Positions 41,396-50,020 of a stretch of DNA of 64,000 nt are shown here, piece after piece. The stretch covers positions 124,001-188,000 of the forward strand of contig JAXDJV010000025.1 of NCBI GenBank assembly GCA_034667465.1, given 5' to 3'. Position 1 is the stretch's first letter. Every line of letters starts with the position of its first letter. Origin of the DNA: JAOBAU01 sp034667465. Lineage in GTDB: Bacteria > Acidobacteriota > Thermoanaerobaculia > Gp7-AA8. Under the pieces are notes generated by a model. That model did no database searches and was not told the DNA's origin. It saw nothing but the letters and a program-made list of their open reading frames with translations. A program made the translations under genes and the position numbers.

Positions 41396-42312
41396 AGCGA
41401 CTGATATTCGCCGTGCTGATTCTGGCAACGACGACGGCAACGACCGCCCTGGCGCAGACGCCGGCGACGCGAGTCGCCGATGATGCGAAGGTCATCGATC
41501 GCGTCGCGCAGGCGAGCAAAAAAGATCTGCCGCGCGATCTGCTGCGTCGCATCGTCGATGAAGACGTCGATCTGCTGCGTGGCAAAAAAACCGACGGCAC
41601 GTATCAGTACGCCGGCTACGAACGGCTCGAAGCGTCGCGCATCAGCGACTCGTTTTCGATCGAGCCGAAAGGTGAAGACGATCTGCGCCGCATCGAACTG
41701 CGTGGCGATCAGACGTATCGCCTCGTCATCGGACTGCCGTCGCGGCGGATGCTCGTCACGAAGAACCGCCGGCTCTGGCTCGACCGCGCCGACATCGAAT
41801 ACATCCCGCAGGGCGGCAGCACGTCGAAAGTGCAGAGCGTGAAGATCGGCGCGTGGCTCGAGCCGGGAGCGTCGCGCAACGTCGACTTCGATGAGATCGC
41901 ACGCCAGGCGACGGTTCGTGTTTTTGTGCGCGCCGACAAAAAAGGCGGCTACAGCAACGTCGTCCTCACGCTCATCCAGGCACGCATCTTCGACAATCCC
42001 GACAGTCCGTACGCCGACGCCGTGGCATCGCTCAAAGCGATTCAGCGCGCGCTCGATCACAGCGACATCGCATCGATTCGCAGCATGGCTTCGCGCGTCA
42101 TGCACGGACTCGGCGCCGTCGAAGCGCCGGCCGTTCGGACCATCGACGTCATCGCTCCGCGCGTCGAAACGACAGCCGCCGCGGCACCTTCTGCCGACCT
42201 CGTTCGCGAGCTGCAGGAGATCGAAGATCTGCTCACCGGGAACGAGGCGGAAAAGCGTCAGGGAGCAGACCGGCTGCATCAGCTGTTACGACGTCTGCGC
42301 ACGGCTAAATAA
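41392..42312 (+). CDS. Secreted hypothetical protein downstream of deoB
   Basis: A 306-residue exported protein with signal peptide MKRLIFAVLILATTTATTALAQ. Central part is beta-rich (DDLRRIELRGDQTYRLVIGL, ATVRVFVRADKKGGYSNVVLTLIQARIFDNPDSPY), with a C-terminal helical region rich in Ala and Glu that could form a coiled coil. No known domain. Co-transcribed with deoB through the ATGA overlap; a functional link to nucleoside salvage is not supported by anything but position. Confidence 0.7.
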   Translation: MKRLIFAVLILATTTATTALAQTPATRVADDAKVIDRVAQASKKDLPRDLLRRIVDEDVDLLRGKKTDGTYQYAGYERLEASRISDSFSIEPKGEDDLRRIELRGDQTYRLVIGLPSRRMLVTKNRRLWLDRADIEYIPQGGSTSKVQSVKIGAWLEPGASRNVDFDEIARQATVRVFVRADKKGGYSNVVLTLIQARIFDNPDSPYADAVASLKAIQRALDHSDIASIRSMASRVMHGLGAVEAPAVRTIDVIAPRVETTAAAAPSADLVRELQEIEDLLTGNEAEKRQGADRLHQLLRRLRTAK

Positions 42313-42357
42313 CTGGTAATCCTGAGCTAAGCACGCTCAACGCCGGGAGTCCGCGGT

Positions 42358-42386
42358 TTGACGGAAGGCGCCCGGTCGCGTACAAT
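42358..42386 (+). promoter_or_regulatory. Sigma-70-type promoter upstream of carD
   Basis: TTGACG (42358-42363) and TACAAT (42381-42386) separated by exactly 17 bases, close to the vegetative consensus TTGACA-17-TATAAT. It lies 53 bases before the carD start. Start of transcription would be near 42393. Confidence 0.75.
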
Positions 42387-42439
42387 GCGCGTCCCTTCAG
42401 CTGTTTCGAAGTTTCCGTTTTTCCGAAAGGAGCTCTCAC

Positions 42440-42976
42440 TTGACGTCAATGAAAATGGGTTTCAAGGTCGGGGATAAGCTCGTGTATCCGAACCACGGTG
42501 TCACCGTGGTCGAACAGATCGGCGAGTCGGCGATCATGGGCGCGGGCAATACTTATTATCACCTTCGGCTGCTTGCTAATAACTCGCGCCTGATGGTGCC
42601 GATCACAAACAGCGACCGCGTCGGTTTGCGGCGACTGTATCAGCAGAAAGAGATCAAAGGTCTGCTCAGCCTGCTCGAAGAGCGGGTGCAGAAAAGCCAT
42701 TCCGACTGGAAAGGCCGCTATCGCGACAACCTCGAGAAGATGAAGACCGGCCGTCTCGAAGACGTGGCCGACGTTCTCAAAAACCTCAACGAAGTCTCGA
42801 AAAAGAAAAGCCTCTCGTTCCGCGAGAAGAAAATGTACGACCGCGCGAAGTACCTCATCGTCTCCGAAGTGGCCATCGTCAAGGGTATCGACGAGACCGA
42901 AGCGGAGAAGCTGATCGAAAAGAGCCTCGACAAGAGCCTCGGTCTCGCCGGCGGCGTCACAGTTACGAGTCACTAA
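42440..42976 (+). CDS. CarD-family transcriptional regulator
   Basis: A 178-residue protein. The N-terminal CarD/CdnL/TRCF RNA-polymerase-interaction domain reads GFKVGDKLVYPNHGVTVVEQI and YYHLRLLANNSRLMVPI; the C-terminal helical domain contains SLLEERVQKSHSDWKGRYRDNLEKM and SLSFREKKMYDRAKYLIVSEVA. These proteins bind the RNA polymerase beta subunit and stabilise open complexes at rRNA and other promoters. A TTG at 42440 is used as start because AAAGGAG (42426-42432) is seven bases upstream; the in-frame ATG at 42449 is too far. It has its own promoter and terminator, so it is a single-gene unit. Confidence 0.92.
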   Translation: MTSMKMGFKVGDKLVYPNHGVTVVEQIGESAIMGAGNTYYHLRLLANNSRLMVPITNSDRVGLRRLYQQKEIKGLLSLLEERVQKSHSDWKGRYRDNLEKMKTGRLEDVADVLKNLNEVSKKKSLSFREKKMYDRAKYLIVSEVAIVKGIDETEAEKLIEKSLDKSLGLAGGVTVTSH

Positions 42977-43001
42977 CTCCCCAAACACAGCGATCTCTCC
43001 G

Positions 43002-43036
43002 AAGTGCCGCTCCGCGAGGAGCGGCACTTTTCGTTT
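43002..43036 (+). terminator. Rho-independent terminator after carD
   Basis: A 12-base perfect stem AAGTGCCGCTCC / GGAGCGGCACTT (43002-43013 and 43018-43029) with GCGA loop, followed by TTCGTTTGG. It lies 25 bases after the stop codon. Confidence 0.85.
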
Positions 43037-43056
43037 GGACGCGATTACGCATCTTG

Positions 43057-43082
43057 AGATCCTTCGCTTCGCTCAGGATGAC
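43057..43082. repeat. Single arm of palindromic repeat family A
   Basis: AGATCCTTCGCTTCGCTCAG then GATGAC, matching the right arm of the elements at 21866-21960, 45718-45904 and 61951-62036, without an opposite arm. It sits between the carD terminator and lipA. Confidence 0.75.
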
Positions 43083-43126
43083 GGGATCGCTTGATCTCGG
43101 CGACGTTCGCCGTTAAGGTCCGATTG

Positions 43127-43996
43127 ATGACTCAGCGACTCCCTGAATGGATCCGCGAAAAGCGGCTGAACCTGCAGCAGCTTCACGACGTAAAGAAACT
43201 GCTGCGCGCGAACGAGCTGCATTCCGTCTGCGAATCGCTGGCCTGTCCGAACCGCTCCGAATGTTTCTCCCGCGGCACCGCCACCTTCATGATCCTTGGC
43301 GACGTCTGCACGCGCGCCTGCGGCTTCTGTAACGTGACGACCGGCGTGCCGTACACCGCGCCGTCGATCGATGAGCCGCGGCTCGTCGGCGAAACCGCGA
43401 AGCGGATGGGGCTGCGTCACATCGTCGTCACGTCGGTCACGCGCGACGATCTCCCGAACGGCGGCGCGGAGCAGTTCGCGGAAACGATCCACGAGCTGCG
43501 CGCGCACGTTCCCGGCTGCGCTGTCGAAGTGCTCACGCCCGATTTCCGCGGCAACCTCGACGCGGTGCGCATCGTCACCGAAGCGAAGCCCGACTACTAC
43601 AACCACAACGTCGAAACGGTGCCGCGGCTCTATCGCCACGTCCGTCCCGGCGCGCGCTTCGAACGCTCACTCGAGCTGCTGCGCGAAGTGAAACGAATCG
43701 ACGCGAGTGTCGTCACGAAGTCGGGTCTGATGCTCGGACTCGGCGAAACGCGCGAAGAGGTGGTCGACTCGCTCCGCCGGCTGCTCGATGCCGGCTGCGA
43801 GATCGTCACGATCGGCCAGTACCTGCAGCCGAAGCGCGAAAAGCTCGAGGTCGTCGAGTACGTTCACCCGACGGTGTTTGATGAGTACCGCACGATCGGC
43901 GAACAGCTGGGATTCCGCGCAGTCTTTTCCGGACCGTTCGTCCGCAGCTCGTACATGGCGGACGTGGTGGCGCACGATGCCGCCGCGAATGGGTAG
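43127..43996 (+). CDS. lipA: Lipoyl synthase
   Basis: A 289-residue radical SAM enzyme that inserts sulfur atoms into protein-bound octanoyl groups. Auxiliary cluster CESLACPNRSEC (Cys35, 40, 46), radical SAM cluster CTRACGFC (Cys61, 65, 68), ITSVTRDDLPNGGAEQFAETI-type segment, and a conserved C-terminal serine motif region VRSSYMADV. ATG 43127 matches the family start; an upstream open extension is unlike it. Overlaps xerD by 8 bases. No lipB is nearby. Confidence 0.95.
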   Translation: MTQRLPEWIREKRLNLQQLHDVKKLLRANELHSVCESLACPNRSECFSRGTATFMILGDVCTRACGFCNVTTGVPYTAPSIDEPRLVGETAKRMGLRHIVVTSVTRDDLPNGGAEQFAETIHELRAHVPGCAVEVLTPDFRGNLDAVRIVTEAKPDYYNHNVETVPRLYRHVRPGARFERSLELLREVKRIDASVVTKSGLMLGLGETREEVVDSLRRLLDAGCEIVTIGQYLQPKREKLEVVEYVHPTVFDEYRTIGEQLGFRAVFSGPFVRSSYMADVVAHDAAANG

Positions 43997-44924
43997 ACAT
44001 CCGCGCAGCGCGGATCCGGAGAAGCCGGACAAAGGCCCGTTCTTTCTCACGTGGATGCCGATGTTCCTCGACTACCTCGCGGTCGAGCGCGGCCTCGCGA
44101 AGAACTCGCTCTCCGCCTACGCGATCGATCTGCGTCACTTCGGTCACTACCTCGACGATCGCGACCTCGAGCTCAAGAAAGTCGAGCGGATCGACATCGT
44201 CAAATACTTTCAGAAGCTGCGCGCTGCCGGCATCTCGACGCGTTCCGTCGCGCGCGCGCTCGCAGCCATTCGCGGGATGTTTCGCTTCCTCGTCGCGGAG
44301 CGGCACCTGAAAGGTGACCCAACCGAGAACCTCGAGAATCCGAAGCTCTGGACGACGCTGCCGAAGTCGCTGCAGCCGTCGGAAGTCGAAGCGCTGCTGC
44401 GCGCGCCGGACGCCGCGAAAGTCGACGGCATGCGCGACCGCGCCATGCTCGAGCTGCTGTATGCAACCGGGCTGCGCGTCAGCGAGCTGATCAAAGTTCG
44501 CATCGATGAAGTCGTGCTCGACGCCGGTTTTCTGCGGACGATCGGCAAAGGATCAAAAGAACGGATCGTGCCGTTCGGCGACACCGCGCGCGACGCGATC
44601 GTCGCGTACATGGAGCGCGGCCGTCCCGAGCTCGACCGTTTCAACGATCCGCATCTTTTCCTGTCGACGCGCGGCCGGCCGATGACGCGCCAGTCGTTCT
44701 GGATGAAAATTGTTCGCTACACGCGTGACGCCGGCATCACCACGCACGTCTCACCTCACGTGCTTAGACATTCATTCGCAACGCATCTGCTGGAGAACGG
44801 CGCCGATCTCCGTTCCGTGCAGATGATGCTCGGCCATTCCGACATTTCCACGACGCAGATTTACACGCACGTTTCCCGCGCGCGGCTGCAGAAGATGTAC
44901 GAGACGTATCACCCGCGGGCATAA
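43989..44924 (+). CDS. xerD: Tyrosine recombinase XerD-like
   Basis: A 311-residue recombinase with an N-terminal SAM-like core-binding domain (FLDYLAVERGLAKNSLSAYAIDLRHF) and catalytic domain. Catalytic residues: Arg163 (ATGLRVSEL), Lys in GKGSKERIVPFG, His257-x-x-Arg260 (HVLRHSFATHLLENGADL), His283 (LGHSDISTTQIYTHV) and Tyr292. It resolves chromosome dimers at dif together with XerC and is a housekeeping gene; the position inside a lipA-xerD-transglycosylase run and the lack of attachment sites argue against a phage integrase. Start overlaps lipA stop. Confidence 0.92.
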   Translation: MGRHPRSADPEKPDKGPFFLTWMPMFLDYLAVERGLAKNSLSAYAIDLRHFGHYLDDRDLELKKVERIDIVKYFQKLRAAGISTRSVARALAAIRGMFRFLVAERHLKGDPTENLENPKLWTTLPKSLQPSEVEALLRAPDAAKVDGMRDRAMLELLYATGLRVSELIKVRIDEVVLDAGFLRTIGKGSKERIVPFGDTARDAIVAYMERGRPELDRFNDPHLFLSTRGRPMTRQSFWMKIVRYTRDAGITTHVSPHVLRHSFATHLLENGADLRSVQMMLGHSDISTTQIYTHVSRARLQKMYETYHPRA

Positions 44925-44949
44925 TCGCCTGCAGAAAACCGGTTATCGA

Positions 44950-45711
44950 GTGTCCGTGTCCAAACGACTTTCCATCATTGCCGTGCTCATCAGCGCTCTC
45001 TCTGCGACGACAGCGAGCGCGGGCATTGCGCTGTTCACCGACGGCCGTTCGATGAAGGTGAGCGCGTACAAGCTCATCAGCGACGAATCGATCGAGCTGA
45101 CGCTGAAGTCGGGCGGCTCGATCACGGTTCCGCTCGCGCGCGTCGATCGCATCGTCGATGACGAAGTGGCCGACGTCATTCCTCCGGCCGTCATTGCCGA
45201 GGCGAAGAAGATGGTCGATGAAGGCGTCTTCCCGAAAAAGTCGTGGCACTACAGCGAAGCGAGCGGCCCGATCTTCCACTCGAAGTACGACAAGATCATC
45301 ATCGAAGCGGCGAAGAAATTCGACGTCGATGCCGCGCTCGTTTCGGCCGTCGTGAAAGCGGAATCGGATTACGACCCGCGCACCCTCTCGAACAAAGGCG
45401 CGCGCGGTTTGATGCAGCTGATGCCGGCGACGGCGGCGCGCTTCGGCGTGACCGACGCCTTCGATCCGGTCGCGAACATTCACGCAGGCACGCGCTATCT
45501 GCGGTGGCTGCTGCAGACGTTCAAAGACAACGCCGATCTCGCCGTCGCCGCGTACAACGCCGGTGAAGGAAACGTCTGGAAGTACAACGGCGTCCCGCCG
45601 TTCCGCGAGACCGTGAACTACATCAACCGGATCGCGAAGCACGTTCGCAAGGCGCTGGAGCCTGCGGCCGCGAAGCCGGTCGAGACAGTTGCCGCGGTTA
45701 CGACGCGGTAG
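44950..45711 (+). CDS. Soluble lytic transglycosylase
   Basis: A 253-residue periplasmic enzyme with signal peptide MSVSKRLSIIAVLISALSATTASA. After a short N-terminal region of about 90 residues (a beta-rich, LTLKSGGSITVPLARVDRIVDD-type segment), the SLT domain carries the catalytic Glu in VVKAESDYDP, GARGLMQLMPATAARFGV and the AAYNAGEGNVWKYNGVPPFRET motif. It cleaves peptidoglycan between MurNAc and GlcNAc. GTG 44950 is the start. Confidence 0.92.
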   Translation: MSVSKRLSIIAVLISALSATTASAGIALFTDGRSMKVSAYKLISDESIELTLKSGGSITVPLARVDRIVDDEVADVIPPAVIAEAKKMVDEGVFPKKSWHYSEASGPIFHSKYDKIIIEAAKKFDVDAALVSAVVKAESDYDPRTLSNKGARGLMQLMPATAARFGVTDAFDPVANIHAGTRYLRWLLQTFKDNADLAVAAYNAGEGNVWKYNGVPPFRETVNYINRIAKHVRKALEPAAAKPVETVAAVTTR

Positions 45712-45717
45712 GTCACG

Positions 45718-45904
45718 TCATCCTGAGTCTGGGCACTGCGCGAAAGCGCAGCGCTGGATGGAAAGAAACCCCAGCTCCGATCCGGCCGTTCGTTTCCAAA
45801 ATTGACAGGGGTTTCTTAGAAGCGAAGCGAAGGATCCGGGCGGTGGGACTCGCTGCAGTAGCGCACACCGCCCGCCCGGATTCTTCGCTAACGCTCAGGA
45901 TGAC
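45718..45904. repeat. Composite palindromic repeat, family A with a nested hairpin
   Basis: Outer arms TCATCCTGAGTC and GCTAACGCTCAGGATGAC flank an internal second stem AAGAAACCCC (45764 onward) / GGGGTTTCTTA (45809-45819) and a further copy of GAAGCGAAGGATCCGGGCGG with its partner CCGCCCGCCCGGATTCTTCG. The last bases overlap the stop codon of the SpoIIE phosphatase gene. Longest member seen here, 187 bases. Confidence 0.8.
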
Positions 45905-47895
45905 AGAGCGGCCGTCGTCGCGAAGTTATCGAACCGCAGCACCATGATCGTCCGATCATCATCCGCCGGGCGGCTTCCCGCGTGACGCGCCACCGCGTCG
46001 AGAATCGCGTCGCGAATCGTGCTTGGTGAGCGATCGGTTTGCTGCGCGAGGAGCGCTTCGAGCTCATCGAATCCGAGCGGATTGCCATCCGAATCCTGCG
46101 CTTCGACGATTCCGTCGGACAGATAAACGATCGCGTCTCCTTCTTCCAGCTTCAGTTCGACCGTCTGCGCGACGATGTCGCTGCGGACGCCGAGCGGCAG
46201 CGACGGTGATTCGATCGAGTACGGAGCGGCGTTCTTCCGCAGCAGGTACGGATAGAGATGGCCGGCGTTGGTGTGTCGGATCGTGGCGTGCTCGAGATCG
46301 AAGATCGTGAAGCCGAGCGTCATGAATGCGCGGCGTTCCGTCGAACGATGCACGAGCTCGTTGAGGCGGCGGAACAGCGAACGCTCATCCGCCCCTTCTT
46401 CGACGAGCGTCGTCATCGCAGCTTTGACCATCGCCATCACGATACCGGTCGAGAGCCCGTGACCGGAGACGTCGCCGATCGCAACCGCGAGGCGCGTCTT
46501 GTCGAGGTTGAAGACGTCGTAGTAGTCGCCACCGATCGACGCCGTCGGCTCGAAGTGCGCGGAGAACGACACGCCGCGGAACTTCGGCCCTTCGCTCGGC
46601 AGGAGATTGCGCTGGATCGTCGCCGCGATCTCGATCTCGCTCTGCAGCCGCTCTTTCTCCGCGACGGTGACGAGCAGTGAGCTGAGCGACTCGGTCATGC
46701 GATCGAACGACTGCGCCATCTCGCCGAGCTGATTCGTCGGCTTCATCGCGATGCGGTACGAGAAGTCGCCGCGCTCGACCGCTTTCGTTCCTTTCTCGAT
46801 TCGATTGACGGCGCGCGTAATCGAGAAGATCAGCACCGCGGCGAACAGCGCCGCCATCATGTAGATGATCAGCAGCGCGATCGTCAGCCCGACGATCACG
46901 TTCACGAGCGCATCGAAGTAACTACCCGACGAACCGAAGTAGAACTGGTAGAGATTCGTGACCGGGATCGCGATCAGCGTCACGACCTGCAGATTTTCGG
47001 ACGTCTCGCCGTTCGTCCAGTCGGTCAGCGCGGTGATGTCGCCCCAGACGATCTTTCGTCCGACGGAGCGCATGAAGAGTTTCTGCAGATCGTCGCCGTC
47101 GTCATCATCGACGCTGAGATTGATGTGACCCTTGCGGCGCGCGCGCGCGCGTTTGCCGTCGTTCATTCCTTCGGCGAAGGGTTTGCTCATTTCCTTGTTG
47201 CCGTGGTCGTACGCGGTGCGAACCTGCATCCCGCTCTTGTCGGCGAGCTGCGCGGCCCACGAGCCGTCGAGCGGCTGCACGAAGACGACCGTTCGCAACG
47301 CATCGGCGCTCTGCATCTGCCGCGATACAACGAGCATCGCGCCGTCCTTGCGGCCGACCATTCCGCTGAAGCTCGCTTTCTTCAGCCACTCCGGGAGTTG
47401 CGCGCCGCTGGCGTCGGCGGTGTCGTAAATCTCGAGCGACTTCAGTCCGTCGATCGGTTTGCGGCCGGTGAGGCCGTACTCGAGACTCCACGATTCCATC
47501 TGCCCGAGGCTGGCCTGTCGTTCGCCCCGGAGCGCGGCCTGGGCCATGACGCCCGCCCCCATATAGCCGACGGCAAGCAGCAGGATCGTCATCAGGATGA
47601 ACGGCAGCACGCCGATGAGGACGTAACTGAGGAAGAGTCGCCGGCCGACGCGCCAGAAGAGCTTGCGCAACATCCAGCGGACGACGACCGCGAACCAGTA
47701 GATCGACAGCGCGATGAAGACGAGCGACGAGCAGAAGGTGACGAAGCCGAGGAAGCCGTGAGCGATGGAGCGAGGAAGGATGGAGTCGAGGTATTGCGCG
47801 GAGATCATGACGGCGAACGACGCCAGCCACACGATCAGCGCGCGATGGGTCCGCCGCGGTGGTGGCGGCGGCGGAGGCGTCGGAAGCATGGTCAT
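45895..47895 (-). CDS. Membrane-bound PP2C/SpoIIE-type serine phosphatase with HAMP domain
   Basis: A 666-residue sensor phosphatase. After a Pro-run (MTMLPTPPPPPPPRR) come N-terminal transmembrane segments, a large extracytoplasmic sensor region (about residues 125-325, including a basic RARARRKG next to DDDDGDD), another membrane segment, HAMP-like linker (RAVNRIEKGTKAVERGDFSYRI), and a C-terminal PP2C/SpoIIE domain with SIGGDYYDVF, GDVSGHGLSTGIVMAM and DGIVEAQDSDGNPLGF. It likely dephosphorylates an anti-sigma antagonist. No partner anti-sigma gene is adjacent. The last codons (ALSS then TGA) are within a family-A repeat. Confidence 0.9.
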   Translation of the reverse strand: MTMLPTPPPPPPPRRTHRALIVWLASFAVMISAQYLDSILPRSIAHGFLGFVTFCSSLVFIALSIYWFAVVVRWMLRKLFWRVGRRLFLSYVLIGVLPFILMTILLLAVGYMGAGVMAQAALRGERQASLGQMESWSLEYGLTGRKPIDGLKSLEIYDTADASGAQLPEWLKKASFSGMVGRKDGAMLVVSRQMQSADALRTVVFVQPLDGSWAAQLADKSGMQVRTAYDHGNKEMSKPFAEGMNDGKRARARRKGHINLSVDDDDGDDLQKLFMRSVGRKIVWGDITALTDWTNGETSENLQVVTLIAIPVTNLYQFYFGSSGSYFDALVNVIVGLTIALLIIYMMAALFAAVLIFSITRAVNRIEKGTKAVERGDFSYRIAMKPTNQLGEMAQSFDRMTESLSSLLVTVAEKERLQSEIEIAATIQRNLLPSEGPKFRGVSFSAHFEPTASIGGDYYDVFNLDKTRLAVAIGDVSGHGLSTGIVMAMVKAAMTTLVEEGADERSLFRRLNELVHRSTERRAFMTLGFTIFDLEHATIRHTNAGHLYPYLLRKNAAPYSIESPSLPLGVRSDIVAQTVELKLEEGDAIVYLSDGIVEAQDSDGNPLGFDELEALLAQQTDRSPSTIRDAILDAVARHAGSRPADDDRTIMVLRFDNFATTAALSS

Positions 47896-47961
47896 TTCGT
47901 TGTCGTCCGGACTGCGCGCGTGTAGCCTCAGGATATCGCAGCGGCCGCGCCGCCCCTGACC

Positions 47962-48870
47962 ATGTCGGTATACGGAGATTTTGACATTCGGTTCCGGCCA
48001 AAGCCGGCGTACTGGCGAATCGCACTCACTTCGTTCGGCCAGCTACTCATCGCATCGGTCATCGCGGCGCTGTTTCTCGGCGTCGCCGACATGCTCGTGC
48101 TGCGCAATTCCGGGCTTCGCCGTGCGTGGCTCATCGACGGCGCACCGTGGCAGCGGCTGGCCGGCATCGAGCGGCTGAGCGGTTACGCGAGCGTCGTCGC
48201 CGACGAACGAACGCGCGCGGTGCCGCTGCTGGCCGGCGGCGCGCTGCTGCTGGCGATCCTGATCTACTTCTGGCCGCTTGCGCCGATGCTCGGACGGCGG
48301 ATGTTCGCGATGTCACTCGTGCAGATGATCATGCTGTTCACGATCTGGCCGATCGTGATCGCCGCGAACCTTTATGTCGCCGCGGCCGTTCTCATCATCG
48401 CGATCTTCTTCGTGATTCGCGCGGAGGGTTGGATCGCGAACGATCTCGCGAACGTCATCGAGCTGCAGAATCCCGGCCGCCGCGTCCTCATCTGGCTGAT
48501 TCGCGTCGTACCCGCCGCCGCAATCCTCGGCGCGCTCGCGTATCGCAACGAATACGTCGAAGGATGGATCGCAGCCGCCGCGTTTGCGGCGCTCACGTTC
48601 TTCGTAGCGATCGCGCGACGGCCACCGGCGCGCTACGAGAAACTCGATGGCGTCGAGCTGCGCGAAGCGGCGGCCGCGACGCCGATCGTCGCGCTGCTCG
48701 TCGTCGGCGCGGCGTTCTTCGTCTTCGGCGGCGAACCGGTCGTCGTCGAAAAGCGGCTCGTCGTCATCGGAACGGAGTCCGGCATCGTCAGCAGGATGGA
48801 CGTTCGCGCGCGATTGCCGGAGTGGTGGCAGCCGCGCGCGAAACTCAGATCTCGCGCAACGCTCTGGTGA
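47962..48870 (+). CDS. Hypothetical polytopic membrane protein
   Basis: A 302-residue protein with about seven hydrophobic segments (first FGQLLIASVIAALFLGVADMLV; a pair AVPLLAGGALLLAILIYFW; others to the end) and a small soluble C-terminal region. No motif recognised. It is divergent from the SpoIIE phosphatase across a 66-base gap and overlaps the end of the convergent permease gene by 26 bases. Confidence 0.65.
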   Translation: MSVYGDFDIRFRPKPAYWRIALTSFGQLLIASVIAALFLGVADMLVLRNSGLRRAWLIDGAPWQRLAGIERLSGYASVVADERTRAVPLLAGGALLLAILIYFWPLAPMLGRRMFAMSLVQMIMLFTIWPIVIAANLYVAAAVLIIAIFFVIRAEGWIANDLANVIELQNPGRRVLIWLIRVVPAAAILGALAYRNEYVEGWIAAAAFAALTFFVAIARRPPARYEKLDGVELREAAAATPIVALLVVGAAFFVFGGEPVVVEKRLVVIGTESGIVSRMDVRARLPEWWQPRAKLRSRATLW

Positions 48871-50011
48871 TCGGCATCCATGCGGCGCTGATGGCCGGCG
48901 CGAGCCCGCCGATGACGCCGGCGATCACGGCGATGGTCAGCGTCGTCGCGGCGAGCTTCCAGTCGATTCTGAAGTTGAAGACCACTTCGGAGAACGTTCG
49001 GAAGTTCGTCGTACCGGTGGTCACGAAGCGGATCGGCCACGCGATGATCAGCCCCGCGACGCCGCCGAAGAACGAGACGACCGCGCTCTCGATCACGATC
49101 GACGCGAGGATCGCGCGGCGCTTGAAACCGAGCGCGCGCATCGTGGCGAGCTCGCGCTTCCGCGATGCGACCGCGGTGAACATCGTGTTCATCGTGCCGA
49201 GGATTGCGCCGACGACCATGAAGATCGTCACGAAACCGACGAGGATGATCACGCCGAACAGGCCGCTGGTCTGCTCCGCGTAATACTTCTGCTCAGTCTT
49301 CGCCATCAGCTGCAGCCGGTGATCGTTCTCGACCGTTTCCTTCACCGACTTCAGCGCGGCCGCGTCAACCGGCTGCACGAGAATGGATGAATACGTCGAC
49401 GTCCGTTTGCGCGCGGCGGCGAAGTAATCGAGATCGGCCCAGATCTCCGAATCGAACGCGGTGCCGCCGGCGTCGAATACGCCGACGACGTTCCACACCG
49501 TCGACCCGAACTTGAAGCTGTCGCCGACGTCCATTCCAGCGAAACGATCGTGAAGCCGTTTCGCGACGATGACCTCGTTCAGCCCCGGCTTGAAGACGCG
49601 GCCTTCGATCATCTTCACGTTCGGCCGCATCTCGAAGCCGACCGGCCGCAGCGCCCGCACTTCCACGTTCGATTCTTTCGCGTCGCCTTTGCGCGGCAGC
49701 TTGAAGAGCATCATCAGCTCCGGCGAAACGAGCGGCTCGCCATTCGATCGTTTCGCGATGCCTGGCAGCGTGCGGATCACGTTCTCTTTTCCCTTCTCGA
49801 ACCAGCTGGAGAGCTCGGTCTCGGATCCGTCGCGCAGCACGATGAGGTTCGCGGCCGAGCCGGAGCTCGACGTGGTGTGCTTCACGCCGTTCCAGAGTGC
49901 GAGCATCGAAACGAGCACGGCGTTGACGACGCCGATGCCGATGATCGTCAGCAGCGTTGAGACGCGGCGGCTGGTGAGATTGCCGATGTTGTATTTGAAC
50001 GGGATGGCCAT
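48845..50011 (-). CDS. MacB/FtsX-type ABC transporter permease (second)
   Basis: A 388-residue permease: an N-terminal transmembrane segment (RRVSTLLTIIGIGVVNAVLVSMLALW), a periplasmic domain of about 230 residues, and three C-terminal membrane segments with the FtsX pattern FGVIILVGFVTIFMVVGAILGTMNTMFTAVASRKREL. It follows the first permease with a 9-base gap, and both presumably form a heterodimer with the ATPase LolD-like protein. Probably a MacAB/Lol-type exporter of a peptide or lipoprotein. Confidence 0.9.
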   Translation of the reverse strand: MAIPFKYNIGNLTSRRVSTLLTIIGIGVVNAVLVSMLALWNGVKHTTSSSGSAANLIVLRDGSETELSSWFEKGKENVIRTLPGIAKRSNGEPLVSPELMMLFKLPRKGDAKESNVEVRALRPVGFEMRPNVKMIEGRVFKPGLNEVIVAKRLHDRFAGMDVGDSFKFGSTVWNVVGVFDAGGTAFDSEIWADLDYFAAARKRTSTYSSILVQPVDAAALKSVKETVENDHRLQLMAKTEQKYYAEQTSGLFGVIILVGFVTIFMVVGAILGTMNTMFTAVASRKRELATMRALGFKRRAILASIVIESAVVSFFGGVAGLIIAWPIRFVTTGTTNFRTFSEVVFNFRIDWKLAATTLTIAVIAGVIGGLAPAISAAWMPITRALREI

Positions 50012-50020
50012 CGCTTCTCC

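Noticed and set aside
43989..44924. XerD-like recombinase as prophage or island integrase
   Set aside because: It is coupled to lipA, has housekeeping sequence, and no attachment site or phage genes are nearby.
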